NCBI GenBank assembly: GCA_031308135.1
Contig: JAHLJT010004567.1
Coordinates: forward strand, 129,031,356-129,095,355
DNA length: 64,000 nt
Direction: 5' to 3'
Source: Acheta domesticus
Taxonomy: Eukaryota > Arthropoda > Insecta > Orthoptera > Gryllidae
Position 1 is the first letter of the stretch, and every line of letters starts with the position of its first letter. The notes under the pieces were generated by a model, which was not told where the DNA came from, ran no database searches, and was given only the letters and a program-made list of their open reading frames with translations. This document shows, piece after piece, positions 46,099-58,117 of this stretch. Position numbers and translations under genes: made by a program.

Positions 46099-47214
46099 AT
46101 TTGGAGTCTTGCGAGTTCGGATTTGGAGTCTAACATTGATGTTGTAGGTGTCTATGTAAAATCAAATGAATTATGATGTTTGATGCACATTATTGTATTG
46201 GGATTCCTCTTCTAGACAGAAAATATTCCTCATGTGTATACCTTACAAAGGTAAAAATTATTTCACAAGACAATAGAACACAAGGACGGTGTGATTCGTG
46301 TGAATAAAACGGTGCCTTACTTGAATATCGATAACTGTGGTAAAGTGAGTTTCCTGGAGTTTCTTTGGATCGCGATGGAGCTCCTCCAATCGACCATAAT
46401 ACTCCAGACACTGTTTATGGAGGTCACACTAAAACATAATATAAGTTGTGAAAATAGTACCTTTGAGAACACCTGTGTTCCATTTAAACATTTTAACTGG
46501 AAAATTGTAACGGCATTGAAATTTCTTAGCTACAAACTCAGTATCTTTCAAGTTTATTCAAAGACGTTTTTGTTACTTTCTTAATAGCTTGTTTTAAGAA
46601 AATTACATCGAATCGTTACATTTGAATTTTTTCTTCTAATTTAATTTATTCTTCTTTTAACAGGTGGTTATTCAAAAATAGTTAATAAAATATTTAACTT
46701 GAGTGAAGATTTCCACAAATAAAAATAAATATTTGCTATTTATATTCGCATTTGCTATTTATGCATAAAGAATTCGATAAAAATGTCATTGCTCCTTCCC
46801 GTGACCGCGCGTGGGGCGCGTGTGTCCTCAGCGTCCACAGGGCCAGCGTCCAGGTGAATTGGGTCGGGGGGGGGGGGTCTCGCGCCCACGCTCAGCAATC
46901 CGCGTCGCCTGAATATCCACTCCTCTTATTGCTCTTACTCCCTCTCTCCCCTCCCCTTATTTTACTGCCTCCCTCCCCGATAGCGAAGCAGCGACGCCGA
47001 CGTCAATCACCTCAAAAATTGCTCCGCCCCTTTGAGATAACGAGGAGGAAAATCTTCAAGGGGAGGAAGGGGGAAGTGTCTGAATCTTGGCACTAAAGCC
47101 AATGATAAGAGCCGCTTTGCCTAAGCTCCGGGATTGGTCAAGTGCCCAGGCGTGGTTGTCCAAGCTGTGGAAAGGCCACATTTGGCCGCACTGGACACGG
47201 TGCATATTCTGTGA
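46099..47214. other. spacer upstream of CR1-like LINE
   Basis: 46099-46780 is AT-rich with a doubled GTTCGGATTTGGAGTC at about 46096-46135. 46790-47210 is GC-rich, with a G-run at 46866-46877 and pyrimidine-rich stretches, and may be 5' UTR of the LINE or captured host DNA. No ORF1 is visible. Confidence 0.4.
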
Positions 47215-50200
47215 TATGGGGTGTACATGCAAAAGATTCGAATAATGCATCATAATGTGCAATCTCTTTCAAATAAAATTGAATTTATCGAGGCAGCATT
47301 ACAATGTGATCTAAGACAAATAGATGATTTTTGCTTTACAGAACATTGGTTGTCTCAAAATGATATAAACACACTCCAAATTCCTAGCTTTTACCTTGCA
47401 GGATCGTATTGCAGAGCGAAGGAATCAAATAAGGGCCCTGCTTACGGAGGTTCGTGTATTTACATAAGAAATTATATTGATTCTACCTTCTTGTCAGAAT
47501 TCAATTTATATGCAGTTGAAAAAGTTTTTGAAACAACAGTAGTACATCTTACTACGCTCAAAATTATCTTACTTTGCATTTACAGACCTCCAACAAAGCG
47601 AGCTTCAGATTATTTCACTTTCTTGGAAAATCTAGAGATAATTCTGAACAAAATTAGTAAACTCTCTTGTAAATCCATTGTTGTATGTGGAGATTTCAAT
47701 ATTGATTTTCTGAGCGAATCCCACGAAAAAGAGAAGTTTCTCAATTTACTTCATTCTTTTAATTTAGGCATTACAGTGAATGTACCTACACGGAATACGC
47801 TTAAATCACAAAAAGCATTAGATCAAATTATAATTAACAAAACCACAATTACATATGAAATAATAACGAATAATCTAGGATACAGTGACCACGATGCACA
47901 AATTCTTACAATTACTAAGAACATAAACACTGACACAATAAATAATACACGCATGTGCAGAGCATTCACTAAAGTTAATATAAAATTATTTACGGACTAC
48001 TTGATGAAGGAATCATGGGACGAAGTTTATAACGCTGTTGACACAAATGAAAAATATAATTTATTTTTCTCCAAGCTTTCAATTCATTTTAACGCGTGCT
48101 TTCCTCTTAAAAAGAGAAAATTAAACATTTCAAGCAAAAGTAATACTTGGATCACACAAGGAATTAGAACATCGTGTAAAAACAAACGTACGCTTTACTT
48201 TATTTCTAAACATCATAACGTATCACCCGGTTTCCATATATACTTCCGAGAATATAAAAGAATTTTAAGAAAAGTAATAGTTCAGGCAAAAATAATGAAA
48301 AATAGTCAGGACATTTTGAGCGCTAGTAACAAAACTAAAGCAATGTGGGATATCGTAAAAAATACAACCACATCATCTCGATACCTTGTAGAGAATGTTA
48401 TTTTAAAGGATAATGAAAGAGAAACGAGTAATCCGGAAAAAGTTGCCAATCTCTTCAACAAACACTTTTCCAGAATTGCGTCTGATCTCACGAAGGGACT
48501 AAAATCACAAAGTTCAACATTTTTCACTTCCCAAAAAATTTCAGATACGATGTTTATTCCCGAAACTTCTCCCAACGAAATCCTCAGAATAGTCAGTAAA
48601 CTAAAAAATAAATATTCATCTGGTTTAGATGAATTTCCGGATTGTTTATTAAAAACTTGTGCACCTGCCTTTATACATCCGTTAACTCACATTTTCAATG
48701 CTTCTTTATGTACAGGAATATTTCCAGATATTTTGAAAACAGCAAAAGTTAAGCCACTTTTTAAAAAAGGGAACAAAAATGATATTCAAAACTACCGGCC
48801 AATTTCTCTTTTGTCAGTTTTCTCAAAAATATTAGAAAGGCTTTTCTACTTACGAATGGAAACATTTCTCAGGAAAAACAGCGTTTTCAGACTCACAACA
48901 CGGTTTTAGAAAATCAAAATCTACGGAAACTGCCATTTTTTCTTTTCTCAAAGATGTTGCTTCATCAATAGACCAAAATGAAGTACCCATTGGAATATTC
49001 TTAGATCTCTCGAAAGCTTTTGACGTTATTGACCATAAGATCTTGCTCTCAAAATTACCTTCGTATGGAATCCGTGGTATTGCCCTAGATTGGATAACTT
49101 CTTACCTTAAACATCGGACTCAAAGAGTAGAAATACCATACTGGCAGGAAAGGACATTACATACTTATATTTCCAATTCTTTGCCAATTGTGCATGGGGT
49201 CCCGCAAGGTTCGATCTTAGGTCCTATTCTCTTTCTGTTATATGTAAACGATATGCCCTCGTCTATTAAAAATGGAAGAACGGTTCTGTTTGCTGATGAC
49301 ACGAATGTTCTTTGCAAAAAAGAAGCTGTAAATAGTACAATTTCAGAAGTTTCAAATTGGTTTAATAATAACAAATTAATTGTTAACGAAAGAAAAACTG
49401 TTTCAATGCATTTTTGCATCTCAAATCGGAAATCGCATGTTCCATTGAAAATGAACAATATGCAATTAGCTGATGTTGAGGCAACAAAATTTTTAGGTCT
49501 TTCAATTCAATCAAACCTCAAATGGAATGTACATATATCAGAATTAAACACTAAATTAAGTTCATTATGCTATGCATTCAGAATTCTTTCAAATTCTGTC
49601 AGCCTTCATGCAGCTCGTTGCGTTTATTTTGCAAATGTGCATTCCCGCCTGAGATATGGCATAATATTCTGGGGAAGCTCATCCTGTAGTATTCAGACCT
49701 TCAGATTGCAAAAGAAAATTATTCGAATAATGAAAAAATGCCTTCCACGTGATTCCTGCAAGCCTCTTTTCATTGAGCTGGGAATCCTACCATTGCCTTG
49801 TCTATTTATTTACGAATCTGTAATATTTGTCAAAAATGACCTACTTAACGGAGGGAACATATTTTCATGCAATATTGATATTTATAATTACAACACACGC
49901 CGTAGAAATCACGTGCATCAAGTGTCAGTATCAACAGCTCAGTACAAGAAATCAACATACAATACATGTACGTTACTTTACAACGCATTGCCAGATGACA
50001 TAAAACAATTAAAGTAGGTACACAAATTTAAGTTAAAAGTAAAATCTTTCTGCTGCAAAACTGTTTCTATACAATTAGAGACTATACTGATCGTGAAAAA
50101 GAAAAATAATGTAACAAAACAAAGATATATAATGAATTAGTTTATGTTTGCATTGTATACATTTAAAAAAATATTTAATACGCCTGTAACAAGTAATGTA
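47215..50200 (+). mobile_element. CR1-superfamily non-LTR retrotransposon, no ORF1
   Basis: ORF2 (47227-50017) plus a short 3' UTR to about 50200. The 5' boundary is not defined: no gag or esterase ORF precedes ORF2, so the element is truncated or monocistronic. Overall motif style (HNVQSLSNK, GVPQGSILGPILFLLYVND, LFADDTNVL) suggests the CR1/L2-like group rather than Jockey. No target duplications identified. Confidence 0.75.
47227..50017 (+). pseudogene. CR1-like ORF2 (endonuclease + RT), one frameshift
   Basis: About 930 codons in two frames. The first part (47227-48909) has the APE endonuclease with all key motifs: MHHNVQSL, CFTEHWL, CGDFNID and YSDHDAQ, then RT motifs RPISLLSVFSKILERL. 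At the T-run 48884-48887 the frame shifts; one extra T explains it. The second frame continues SDSQHGFRKSKST, IFLDLSKAFDVIDHK, the B motif and the catalytic LFADDTNVL, then FLGLSIQSNLKW and a C-terminal domain to the stop at 50017. Apart from the shift the enzyme looks complete, so the insertion is recent. Frame usage and AT-rich codons match the LINE rather than host genes. Confidence 0.85.
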
Positions 50201-50705
50201 CTTCAGCTTCCGGGTCAATGATCCCCATCTCGATCAGGTTTTTGTCCAGTTTCCCTGATCCATTGAGCAAATGCTGAGACGGCCCCTTGTTTTGCTTCTG
50301 GACGTAAATGTAGCTTCACTGTGCGCACGTTTTGTTGAGCACTCCTTTTGCTTGTAGTTCATTTACAGTTGAAATTGATTTTCTATAACTCGGGAAAAAC
50401 ATTTTTCAAATATCTTTATTTTTCTAAAATAATTGTTTTCTAAATTCATGTTTTCGTTTTTTTTTTGTTTTTTTAATAAAATTTCTGGTCCTCAAGAAAA
50501 TGTGCGCAGGTAAATTTCTTTCCCCACACGTCATATACAGTTTTTACTGTTTTTTGACAAATAAATGAAATAAAACTACAAGTGATAAAATAGAAATGAT
50601 TACATATATAAATTAGCTCAATTCCCTCACTTCTGTGAAAACTGCATTGCAATATCTTCATCCGTTCAAAAGTTATAAGAGGTGCTAAGGTTACGTGACT
50701 CACCC

Positions 50706-50710
<5 letters not shown>
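50201..50710. other. spacer after CR1-like LINE
   Basis: No gene. The frame at 50473-50877 on the minus strand runs into the AT microsatellite and is not supported. Confidence 0.4.

Positions 50711-50750
<40 letters not shown>
50711..50750. repeat. (AT)n microsatellite
   Basis: An uninterrupted TA run, probably the left half of the insertion target of the candidate LTR; the run resumes at 52015. Confidence 0.9.
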
Positions 50751-50752
<2 letters not shown>

Positions 50753-52014
50753 AAACGAGTCGTGGATTCACTCTGCACAAGATTTGTAAAAAATATAAAG
50801 AAGGAAAGGGGACAGGGATTCTTGTCCGGGAATGGGCTCTGGCAAATCACGCGCACACTGGAGATGGGGATTAACAAGAACTTTTTATTACAGAAATAAT
50901 TGTTTTACCAATTTGGTTGCCTTTGGCGCTTATACTAGCATTCATTCTGTTTTTCCCTTGCGTTTGACTATAACCCCTTCCGTTATCCTCCGCCTTCCTG
51001 GGGGCTTCACTTCCTATAATGACTCCAATGTTTGGTGGGGCCTCAACACGAAATCACTGTTCTCCACGGACTATTTATCCTCCCTCCCCAACCTTCCAGC
51101 CGCTTTTACTATTGATACTCCAACCTGACATGCGTTGCTGCCTGCTTGCTCCTCCACCGTCGAGCCGGCGCCGAGTGCCGCGCCGTCCGCGCCTCTTCGT
51201 GCCGCGGGGGGGGGGAAGGCCGGGGCGGGGAAGGGGGTCTTGCGATGCCGCCCCGGTCGCTTATTCCATGCGCGGCCTGCCGACGTCGGGTCCGCCGCCT
51301 CGCCCTTCGGGTATGTTCGTTGTATTCGGCTGCGCTCGGAAGACCGGTGGACGTCCGTCGCCGTTAGCTGCTCCCCATCCCACTCGTGGCCGCTGTTGTG
51401 CTTCTAAACGTTCCCACAACATTTCGACTGCATCCGCATGTGGACTTCAGCCCAGGCATCAATAGGCGTCGACCGTTCACCGAGTTTGATCCCAATGAAG
51501 TCGAACACTGGTATACACCGTTCCACTTCTCCGCTCAGTTCCATTCACTCCACGTGGAGATCATTCACTGCGGGTGACACTCCACCATGATCCCATGTCC
51601 GTCTCGTCTCGTTTCACCTTCCAACTTGTTCTCCTCTGTCGTGACTTACTTTCCTTGACACCTCGCCTTTCCAGTCCTCCGGCACCACGTTCAGTCCTAC
51701 GGCACCACGTTCACTTTCACTAATCTCACCAATCAACAGTCCGCTTTACTTCGCACGTCTGCCTCTCATGACATTCTCTCCGCTACTATGCACGTCCGCA
51801 CCCCAGGACATTCTCTCCGCTACTCCACACGTCCGCACCCCAGGACATTCTCTCCGCTACTGTCCCGCGCCTCGTGGCCTTCGGCTTCTCGCCGCGAACC
51901 GACTCCGGTTCCTCGCACCCGACTCCGTGGTGTTCCGGCCGCTGCCGCGCAGTTCAAATTCTTAATATGCGCCAAAACGCATTGTTACCACGTGAGTGAT
52001 AACAATTCGTTTCA
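50751..52014 (+). mobile_element. candidate solo LTR
   Basis: A 1,264-bp block that starts TGAAACGA and ends TCGTTTCA, i.e. TG...CA ends in an 8-bp inverted repeat, sitting inside an (AT)n run so that any target duplication is hidden. Composition is very different from the flanks: GC-rich, pyrimidine-rich, with short internal duplications (GGCACCACGTTCA twice near 51680-51715; GACATTCTCTCCGCTACT three times at 51768-51860). No gag, protease or RT frame. A solo LTR left by recombination is the simplest reading. A DNA element with short inverted ends is the alternative. Confidence 0.45.
51740..51865. repeat. short tandem repeat, about 37-bp unit
   Basis: GACATTCTCTCCGCTACT followed by CACGTCCGCACCCCAG repeats about three times inside the candidate LTR. 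Confidence 0.75.
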
Positions 52015-52125
52015 ATATATATATATATGAATGAATATATGATATGAATGAATATATATATGAATATATATATATGAATATATATATATATATATGAATA
52101 TATATATATATATATATATAAGGGA
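52015..52125. repeat. (AT)n microsatellite with GAATATATA interruptions
   Basis: AT dinucleotides interrupted by GAAT words; the continuation of the AT run at 50711. Confidence 0.9.
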
Positions 52126-53413
52126 GTGTGCTTATTTTGTCGCGCGTAGACGCATTTCGACCGATTTCGATTAAGTTTTCACACTTTGTTCTTATTAGTT
52201 TTGGAAATTTAAAAGGCCGATATAGACGGTAGAGTTTTTGTACAGATTCTTCAAGCAGGCGAGACTTTACGATTTCTGCATGAAAAAAGTATGAACATGT
52301 TCATAATTTTTCGTGTAGAAAGCATAACATTTGACTCCAGCGCCTCTAGCGGCAGAATCGTTCACTAACGGTAATTTGCCATGTCGGTCTTGTGGTTAGG
52401 TGTCAATGTGCGATTGAATGAAGTGATATATTGTGATAAACTATCTCTTTCTTTATTCCTTCCTATTTTTATTCTCTATGCTTCTCATTGTTAATTAATA
52501 CTAAATCAAGATCACCGCCAGACCGCACGCACAGAAATACCACCAATGAAATACTTAGAGAGCGCAATTCAGTTTTTCCCGGTAGCTCCCTAGCGGCGGC
52601 TTGTGGCGATTCATGCAGAAAGCGGAAAGTCTGGTATTAATAGTGTTTGCGCGATTTTTTGGCTTTTATACTTTCAGTTTGGGATCTTGACGCTTCTGTA
52701 CAGAAACTGCATGAAAATTTGCACGAAAAGTGTACCGTGTATATCGGCCTAAAGAGTGGGTTGAATTAAACTGGACATGTGGAGGCACTGTTGACGATGA
52801 TTTACTCGTGTATGACACAAGCACCCCTGAACAGAAGCTCCACGCAACCCGCCGCACCGTCAAGTAATAAGCGCGTGTCGTTGCATACAAAGAATCTGAC
52901 CCTTCGGCTGAAATATCGGTCGGAATTATTACTTGGACATTATCTCTGAGAGTAGATATTATTTATACGAGACAGGGCCGTAGCAAACACGTGCCCAAAT
53001 TAGACGGAGAACATTTTAACAACAGCATACTTGACAACCATGGTCAAAGTGGGACATAGAATAAACCCATCATCGCGAGAAAGTCTTTCATCTATTATAA
53101 CGTTTGCACAGCGTAGCGAAAAATCATGTTAAACAATTAAGTGACCAGTAGAGTTTGATGTTAATACACTGCAATAGCCAAGCCCCGTAGTTTCGAGTTA
53201 CGTTATACGAAGGATTCCGTTTCGTACATTCCAATGTAGTTGCCCTGTTGAACCACCTTAGGATTTCAGCTATATGGGCGAAATTATTTTCCATACAGTT
53301 CACTCTTTCCTTACCCAACGCTCTGAACTTTTTCTGAAGGACACAAATATCGGCTACTGGCCATTTATCGTTCCCTGAACACACAAACACACTTATAATT
53401 TTGTTTATCTGTG
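52126..53413. other. intron stretch without recognised features
   Basis: Balanced to AT-rich sequence with short frames only. Nothing matched a family I know. Confidence 0.4.
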
Positions 53414-54015
53414 AACTGGTGATGTGCCTTCAGACATCTGTTACCGGGGACTTGCGGTCACTGTGACCGGGAAAGTTTTAAACTGATCATATTTGCTATT
53501 TCATTTCATGTAGAATTTACAATTTTTTTCACGTTAACAGAGGTGTAATAAAGAGCAAAATCGAAGAGTTTGTAGTTTATAAAATAAACAGAAAATAATA
53601 CAATATTTAATTACTCACTGAGAGAATTTCAAGTCATGTATTGCTTCATATTTTAACTTCACAGTTGGCGATTGAAGTACGCATAGAAGGGCTTTGAAAA
53701 GATATTGACAACATAAACCAGCATTTATTTTAATAAGAAAATACACTGTTAAATGAAAACTATTGTCTAAGTATAAACGTACATTACCAAGTACAAACTT
53801 CTACTACTGGTGAGGTGCGGTGATTGAAACCGATCCGTAATTTCAACTGGTTCTCAGATGCGAACGGCTGTAACTCGCTAAGCTAACCCACGCCCGAGCA
53901 TTGTCTAGAAAGAGATAAGAAGGTACTGTAAACGAAAATTTCCTGCGTTGCACCGGTCGAGAGGACAGTGAGTTTATTTTTTCTCGGCGGTCACTGTGTT
54001 CGCACGTCACCAGTT
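53414..54015. mobile_element. possible inverted-repeat element
   Basis: AACTGGTGATGTGC (53414-53427) and GCACGTCACCAGTT (54002-54015) are inverted repeats with one mismatch, about 600 bp apart. Each also has a GTCACTGTG word further inside, and CGGTCACTGTGACCG (near 53456-53470) is itself palindromic. No coding frame. Weak call. Confidence 0.35.
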
Positions 54016-54301
54016 AACGGTTAAGATAAAACGAAACAAATGTGAAAACATTCAAAGGATTTCCAAAAAAAGAATGAACATTTTCAATAGTTTCAATAAC
54101 AAGTAGAAAACTTGATGCTTTAGAAAACTTGACGCTGATAGAAACATTAGAAAAACTGGGATGCTTCAGAAAATTGAAAGACGTTTATAAGATTTATATA
54201 ATTTTAGAGAAAAATCTTTATATCCACTTCATGTATTGATCTTGAATTTTGATTTTCAGTTTATTCTATGTTAAATTTATCTAATCACTTTGATGTTCCA
54301 G

Positions 54302-54584
54302 AGTTAGGTGAAGAACTTCCTTTTATGAAATCTGGAACCGCACTGTTCTATTATGGTCGTGTGTGCTGTCTAGTCGTATGTAATGTAGTCTGCCTTGCGC
54401 TGACGTTGAGGAAGGTGCAGCAACTGAAGCGAGACAACTCTGTACTTCGCGGAGAGGAGGACCAGATCACCCTGAGTCAAAGACGCACAGAGGGAAACAA
54501 CCCTTCCACGGCCCACGCTGCGATGGGCAGTGGACAGACTCCAAGGGGCAGGAACAGGAGTGGCACTACAGTCGATGCGAATAC
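54302..54584 (+). CDS. Methuselah-like GPCR, exon with TM5 and intracellular loop 3
   Basis: Begins after TTTGATGTTCCAG and ends at donor ATAC/GTAAGG. Entry is phase 1, matching the exit of the TM4 exon (G plus AG gives Glu), and exit is phase 2. It encodes ELGEELPFMKSGTALFYYG, then the TM5 helix RVCCLVVCNVVCLALTL, then a basic loop RKVQQLKRDNSVLRGEE and a Gly/Arg/Thr-rich stretch. Methuselah-type receptors have the same YF/YYG start and N in TM5. An alternative acceptor at 54258-54259 (GATTTTCAG) would add 14 residues in the same frame. The loop is long, which may affect G-protein coupling. Confidence 0.8.
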
Positions 54585-54664
54585 GTAAGGCATTATTTGA
54601 ACATTCTCTAAAACATTACGAATATTTGTAAAATACAAATAGTATCTCATATCTTTTGTTATAG

Positions 54665-54995
54665 AATTAAACTATATATTAAAATGGTACTTATTTCCGG
54701 AGGTATTGAACTTCTAACTGAGATTATAATGTGGTCCACTACATACGGCAATTTTACGGTGGTGTTGAGACGTCGGTATTCTTATTCTTACCTGGATAAG
54801 GACTTGGCTTATCGAGCGGCGGCTTACGTCACAGACTTCTTCCGGGCGGCGGTCGTCACGTGGTTGGCCGCTCCTGAAGGAGGTTACCTGGGCCTTGTCA
54901 TGTGGATGCTGCGTCGAGGCAAGAGAGAGAAGAAATCTGCAGGAGCAGGCAATGCAGGCACAAGGAAGCACAACTTTGCACAGGGGAAGAAGTAA
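54665..54995 (+). CDS. Methuselah-like GPCR, last exon with TM6-TM7
   Basis: Follows an 80-bp intron with acceptor CTTTTGTTATAG. The junction AC plus A gives Thr, then IKLYIKMVLISGGIELLTEI as TM6 with IMW at its end; Methuselah-type receptors show an L-Y-x-K-x-x...E-I/V...W pattern here. A loop with a basic stretch leads to YVTDFFRAAVVTWLAAP and GYLGLVMWML as TM7, in place of the usual W-x-x-T-D-x-x-N segment. The C-terminus is short, basic and ends NFAQGKK before TAA at 54993. TM7 is divergent, so a fast-evolving paralogue is likely. Confidence 0.78.
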
Positions 54996-55244
54996 TTCAT
55001 GTTTGAACAGCAGGAAAAGGAAAAAAAATTGTCTTCCAGAGAAGTTATGAGTTTTATAAAATTAAAAATACAAAAGACGTTAGTAAAGGCTTACTATATT
55101 GTTTGCTTCCTAAGTCAGCACACGTACACTATGTATGTATGTATATGTATTGTATGGCACTAGTTACGTAGACGTACACTGCATGATCAAATCCCGCGTA
55201 AGGCTTACTATATTTGTTAGCTGCGTAATGCTGTTATGTCAAAA

Positions 55245-55250
55245 AATAAA
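55245..55250 (+). other. candidate polyadenylation signal of the receptor gene
   Basis: First clear AATAAA downstream of the stop codon (250 bp after it) on the + strand. Context AAAAAATAAAATTTTG. Position is reasonable; the sequence is short. Confidence 0.35.
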
Positions 55251-58117
55251 ATTTTGTCACTTGTGTATATAAGTGACAAAATAAGTTAAATCTACGTGTC
55301 TGTATAAAAAGTTAATTCTCTGGCCACATCTACACAGTTGTCCGTTTGTGAATTTTGGGAATGCGCACATGTTGCTGGATAAAGAGGGACGGAAATACAT
55401 TAAATTGAAGAGCTGATGAACGGGAACAACACTCCATAGCCGTCGATGTTTTGCTGAGATAGATATAAAAACAAAAATATATTAAAACAACATTTTAAAA
55501 CCCATTTTCTTAAAACTATTATTTTGAACATAATGGGGCTACCTAGAGAACTAGCGAGAAAGTATGTGCCAGCCTGTAGTACTACCAATTTAGGTTTTCA
55601 ATGGAATTTTAAAACTCATGAATGTCATCAAAGTTCAAAATTGTCGACTTCATTCTTTGGAGAGATACAAATACCACGGTAAATGTTAACTTTCTTGGTA
55701 GTTGGTATTATACAACTAAATACCTTGCTTGCTTGGGATTTCTTCATATCTAATAATGTAAAGGAGGAAAAAAGGACAACTTTACATACACCACGAAGTT
55801 TAATTATTACTTATGATGTATTATTTTTAATGTAATTAGTTCAAATTTTAATGATATACTATAATTTTGTTTCATTTTACTTTACAGTACGTTGCTATTT
55901 GATTTTTTTTATCTTACTACTATTGGCCGCTAACGAATCTACTACGCACCAGCTCTGCTGCACTGAAACTGGCCTCTCGCGGAATTTATATGGAACCAAT
56001 CTGCTCGTAGCGAAAAGCAAAAATAATGATCGTGGTGCATCTATCAACACATTATTTAAATTATTTATTTTCCACATTTGTGTTGTATTAATCTTTACCA
56101 AACTTTTCAAAGACACTGTGAAAATCCTGAAGATTCTGTAGAAAGTTTGTATCTATTCAAACACTACTTCCTGGTGTATTGTTATCTGTTATATGTATAT
56201 ATTTCTGTTATATGAAATCACTTTTATTACTATACATTCTTCTTGAAAAATCAATCCTTAGATATAAGACATTTCGAGCTGATGAGAGTCACAATAATTT
56301 GCTTTCCCCGAATTATAATAAAGTTAGAATTCACAATCTAAGTAGACTGAACAACATAACCAGGTAACCATAGTAATAGCATTCTATATTCTGCATCTGA
56401 CAACTTCAATATGACATTTGCACATTTAGACAAGTAATATTTTGAATTTAAAAGTAAAGACCAACTTCATCGTAACACCCACGAACTCATTTTAAATGTT
56501 ATTTTTTAGGTTCCTATCATTCATTTGATAGATAAGAAGCCAACTTAATAGTGTCAAATGTTTGTAAGTTCTGTTCAATAAATATTGTTAATGTACTAAT
56601 TGTAAACGCAGTTTTGTTCGAAATGATAGCCACGGTACGTGGCGGCGTAAACATAAATGATGAACCCATCGAACATTTATGAAAAATATTGAATCTCCTG
56701 GAATGCTCGTATTGTTATTTTTAAAACATATTAATATGAACTAGTGCCTTGGCCTTACGATTGCCACATTCTTGAAGATTATTCTAAATGTCGTGATAAA
56801 CTAAAAAGAGTTTTGGAAATGAAATATTCGTTCATGAAAATATCGAGTTTATTGATTATCTCCGGGCGCGGCATTTGAATCGATGCTTCTGTCAGTCATT
56901 TTGTGGAGATGCAGGCCGAACAGTGCATTGAAGAATCTTTGTAGCTGGCACGTGGGCAATTAGCCAATCCCACAGGTCAATATTAACAGAGATAAAATGG
57001 CGTCGCCTTATGTTCCATGCGCTAATGAATAAAAAATAGAAAACTAGTGTATTATTGGCGTGAAAGGGTACAAAACAGAGAAAGATTGTGATGTTGCATT
57101 CCGTGGTGTACAAATAATATCGCGTCACGTCGCGTTACGTATTTCGACACGTCAAGGTTTATATCGTATGGCAAACGCACGTGAACCTATCACCGCCGCC
57201 AAGTGATTCGCCCATCAGTCTTGTGTCAGTTTTACCTCAAACCAGCAGAGTACTCAGTTCGAGTCCCGGCCCGCAGAGTGGTCATGAATGAATAAGAACC
57301 TGCACGGAGTCATCTTTGGGGTTACAAATTGATTCTCTTGCATAAAAAAATGTTTCCTGTGCCTATTTTAGTTGTTGTACATTATGGAACTATCAAAGAA
57401 AAATATTGAAAGTTACAACAATGTCTGTGAAGTAAACTGTTTCTACTCCCTTACATTCTGTACAATGTAGTAACATTGAGACCTTCCTTTAAATTAGAAA
57501 ACTCTAACGAAATAATTCCGTACTGCAGTCAATCATTCGCTTGCAAAGAGAACTAAATTACATCGTTCTACAGAACAGGTATTAGAGGAAATTCAGCATA
57601 GGTATCGATACACCATGAAATCGAAGAAATGGCCGTCACTCAATTATGTACGCATTTGCTAACTACATTGCAAGCGAAACACACAAGGACATAAAACGTT
57701 TCCCATGTAGCCGTCAACTGCCTCATGAAGTGATTTCACGAAGAAGCTCCATGATTTGGGACAGAGACATGCTCTCATCTTTCATGTGGACAACGAAAAC
57801 GACGGGTAGAATGTTCATTCAACTTAGAGAAATGGGTTGTCGGGGCTGTTTGTCGCAACTTTGATGTTCCACATAGAACAGTGTAGCATATTTTGCAATA
57901 ACAGTTGTTTCGGAATGCATTTCTTACGGCAGCAGAAAGTGCATCTTTCTGTAACATATTACTTAAGAGAGAATAATTTGATAGTATTAAGGAAGTTCAT
58001 GGATCTTTTACGGTACCGATTGATGGTTTTATTTAGGAAAGATACAATCTTTTTGACGGGGAAAATATTGATATCTATCAATTTGATCTGAGATAAATCG
58101 TACAGTTATTTATCGCG
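55251..58117. other. region downstream of the receptor gene, mostly featureless
   Basis: AT-rich. A family A second-end fragment lies near 55555-55600 (GTGCCAGCCTGTAGTACTAC). A 96-codon frame at 55851 is discussed under findings. A tRNA-like module sits at 57190-57285. The remainder shows nothing I recognise. Confidence 0.4.
57190..57285 (+). repeat. tRNA-like module T10
   Basis: Has a good B box (CAGTTCGAGTCCCGGCC) and a weak A box (GCCAAGTGATTCGCCC). Probably the decayed head of a SINE. Confidence 0.4.

Noticed and set aside
51019..52030. Overlapping plus-strand frames up to 148 codons, rich in Arg/Pro/Ser
   Set aside because: Stop-poor only because the candidate LTR is GC-rich; several frames are open at once and none has a domain.
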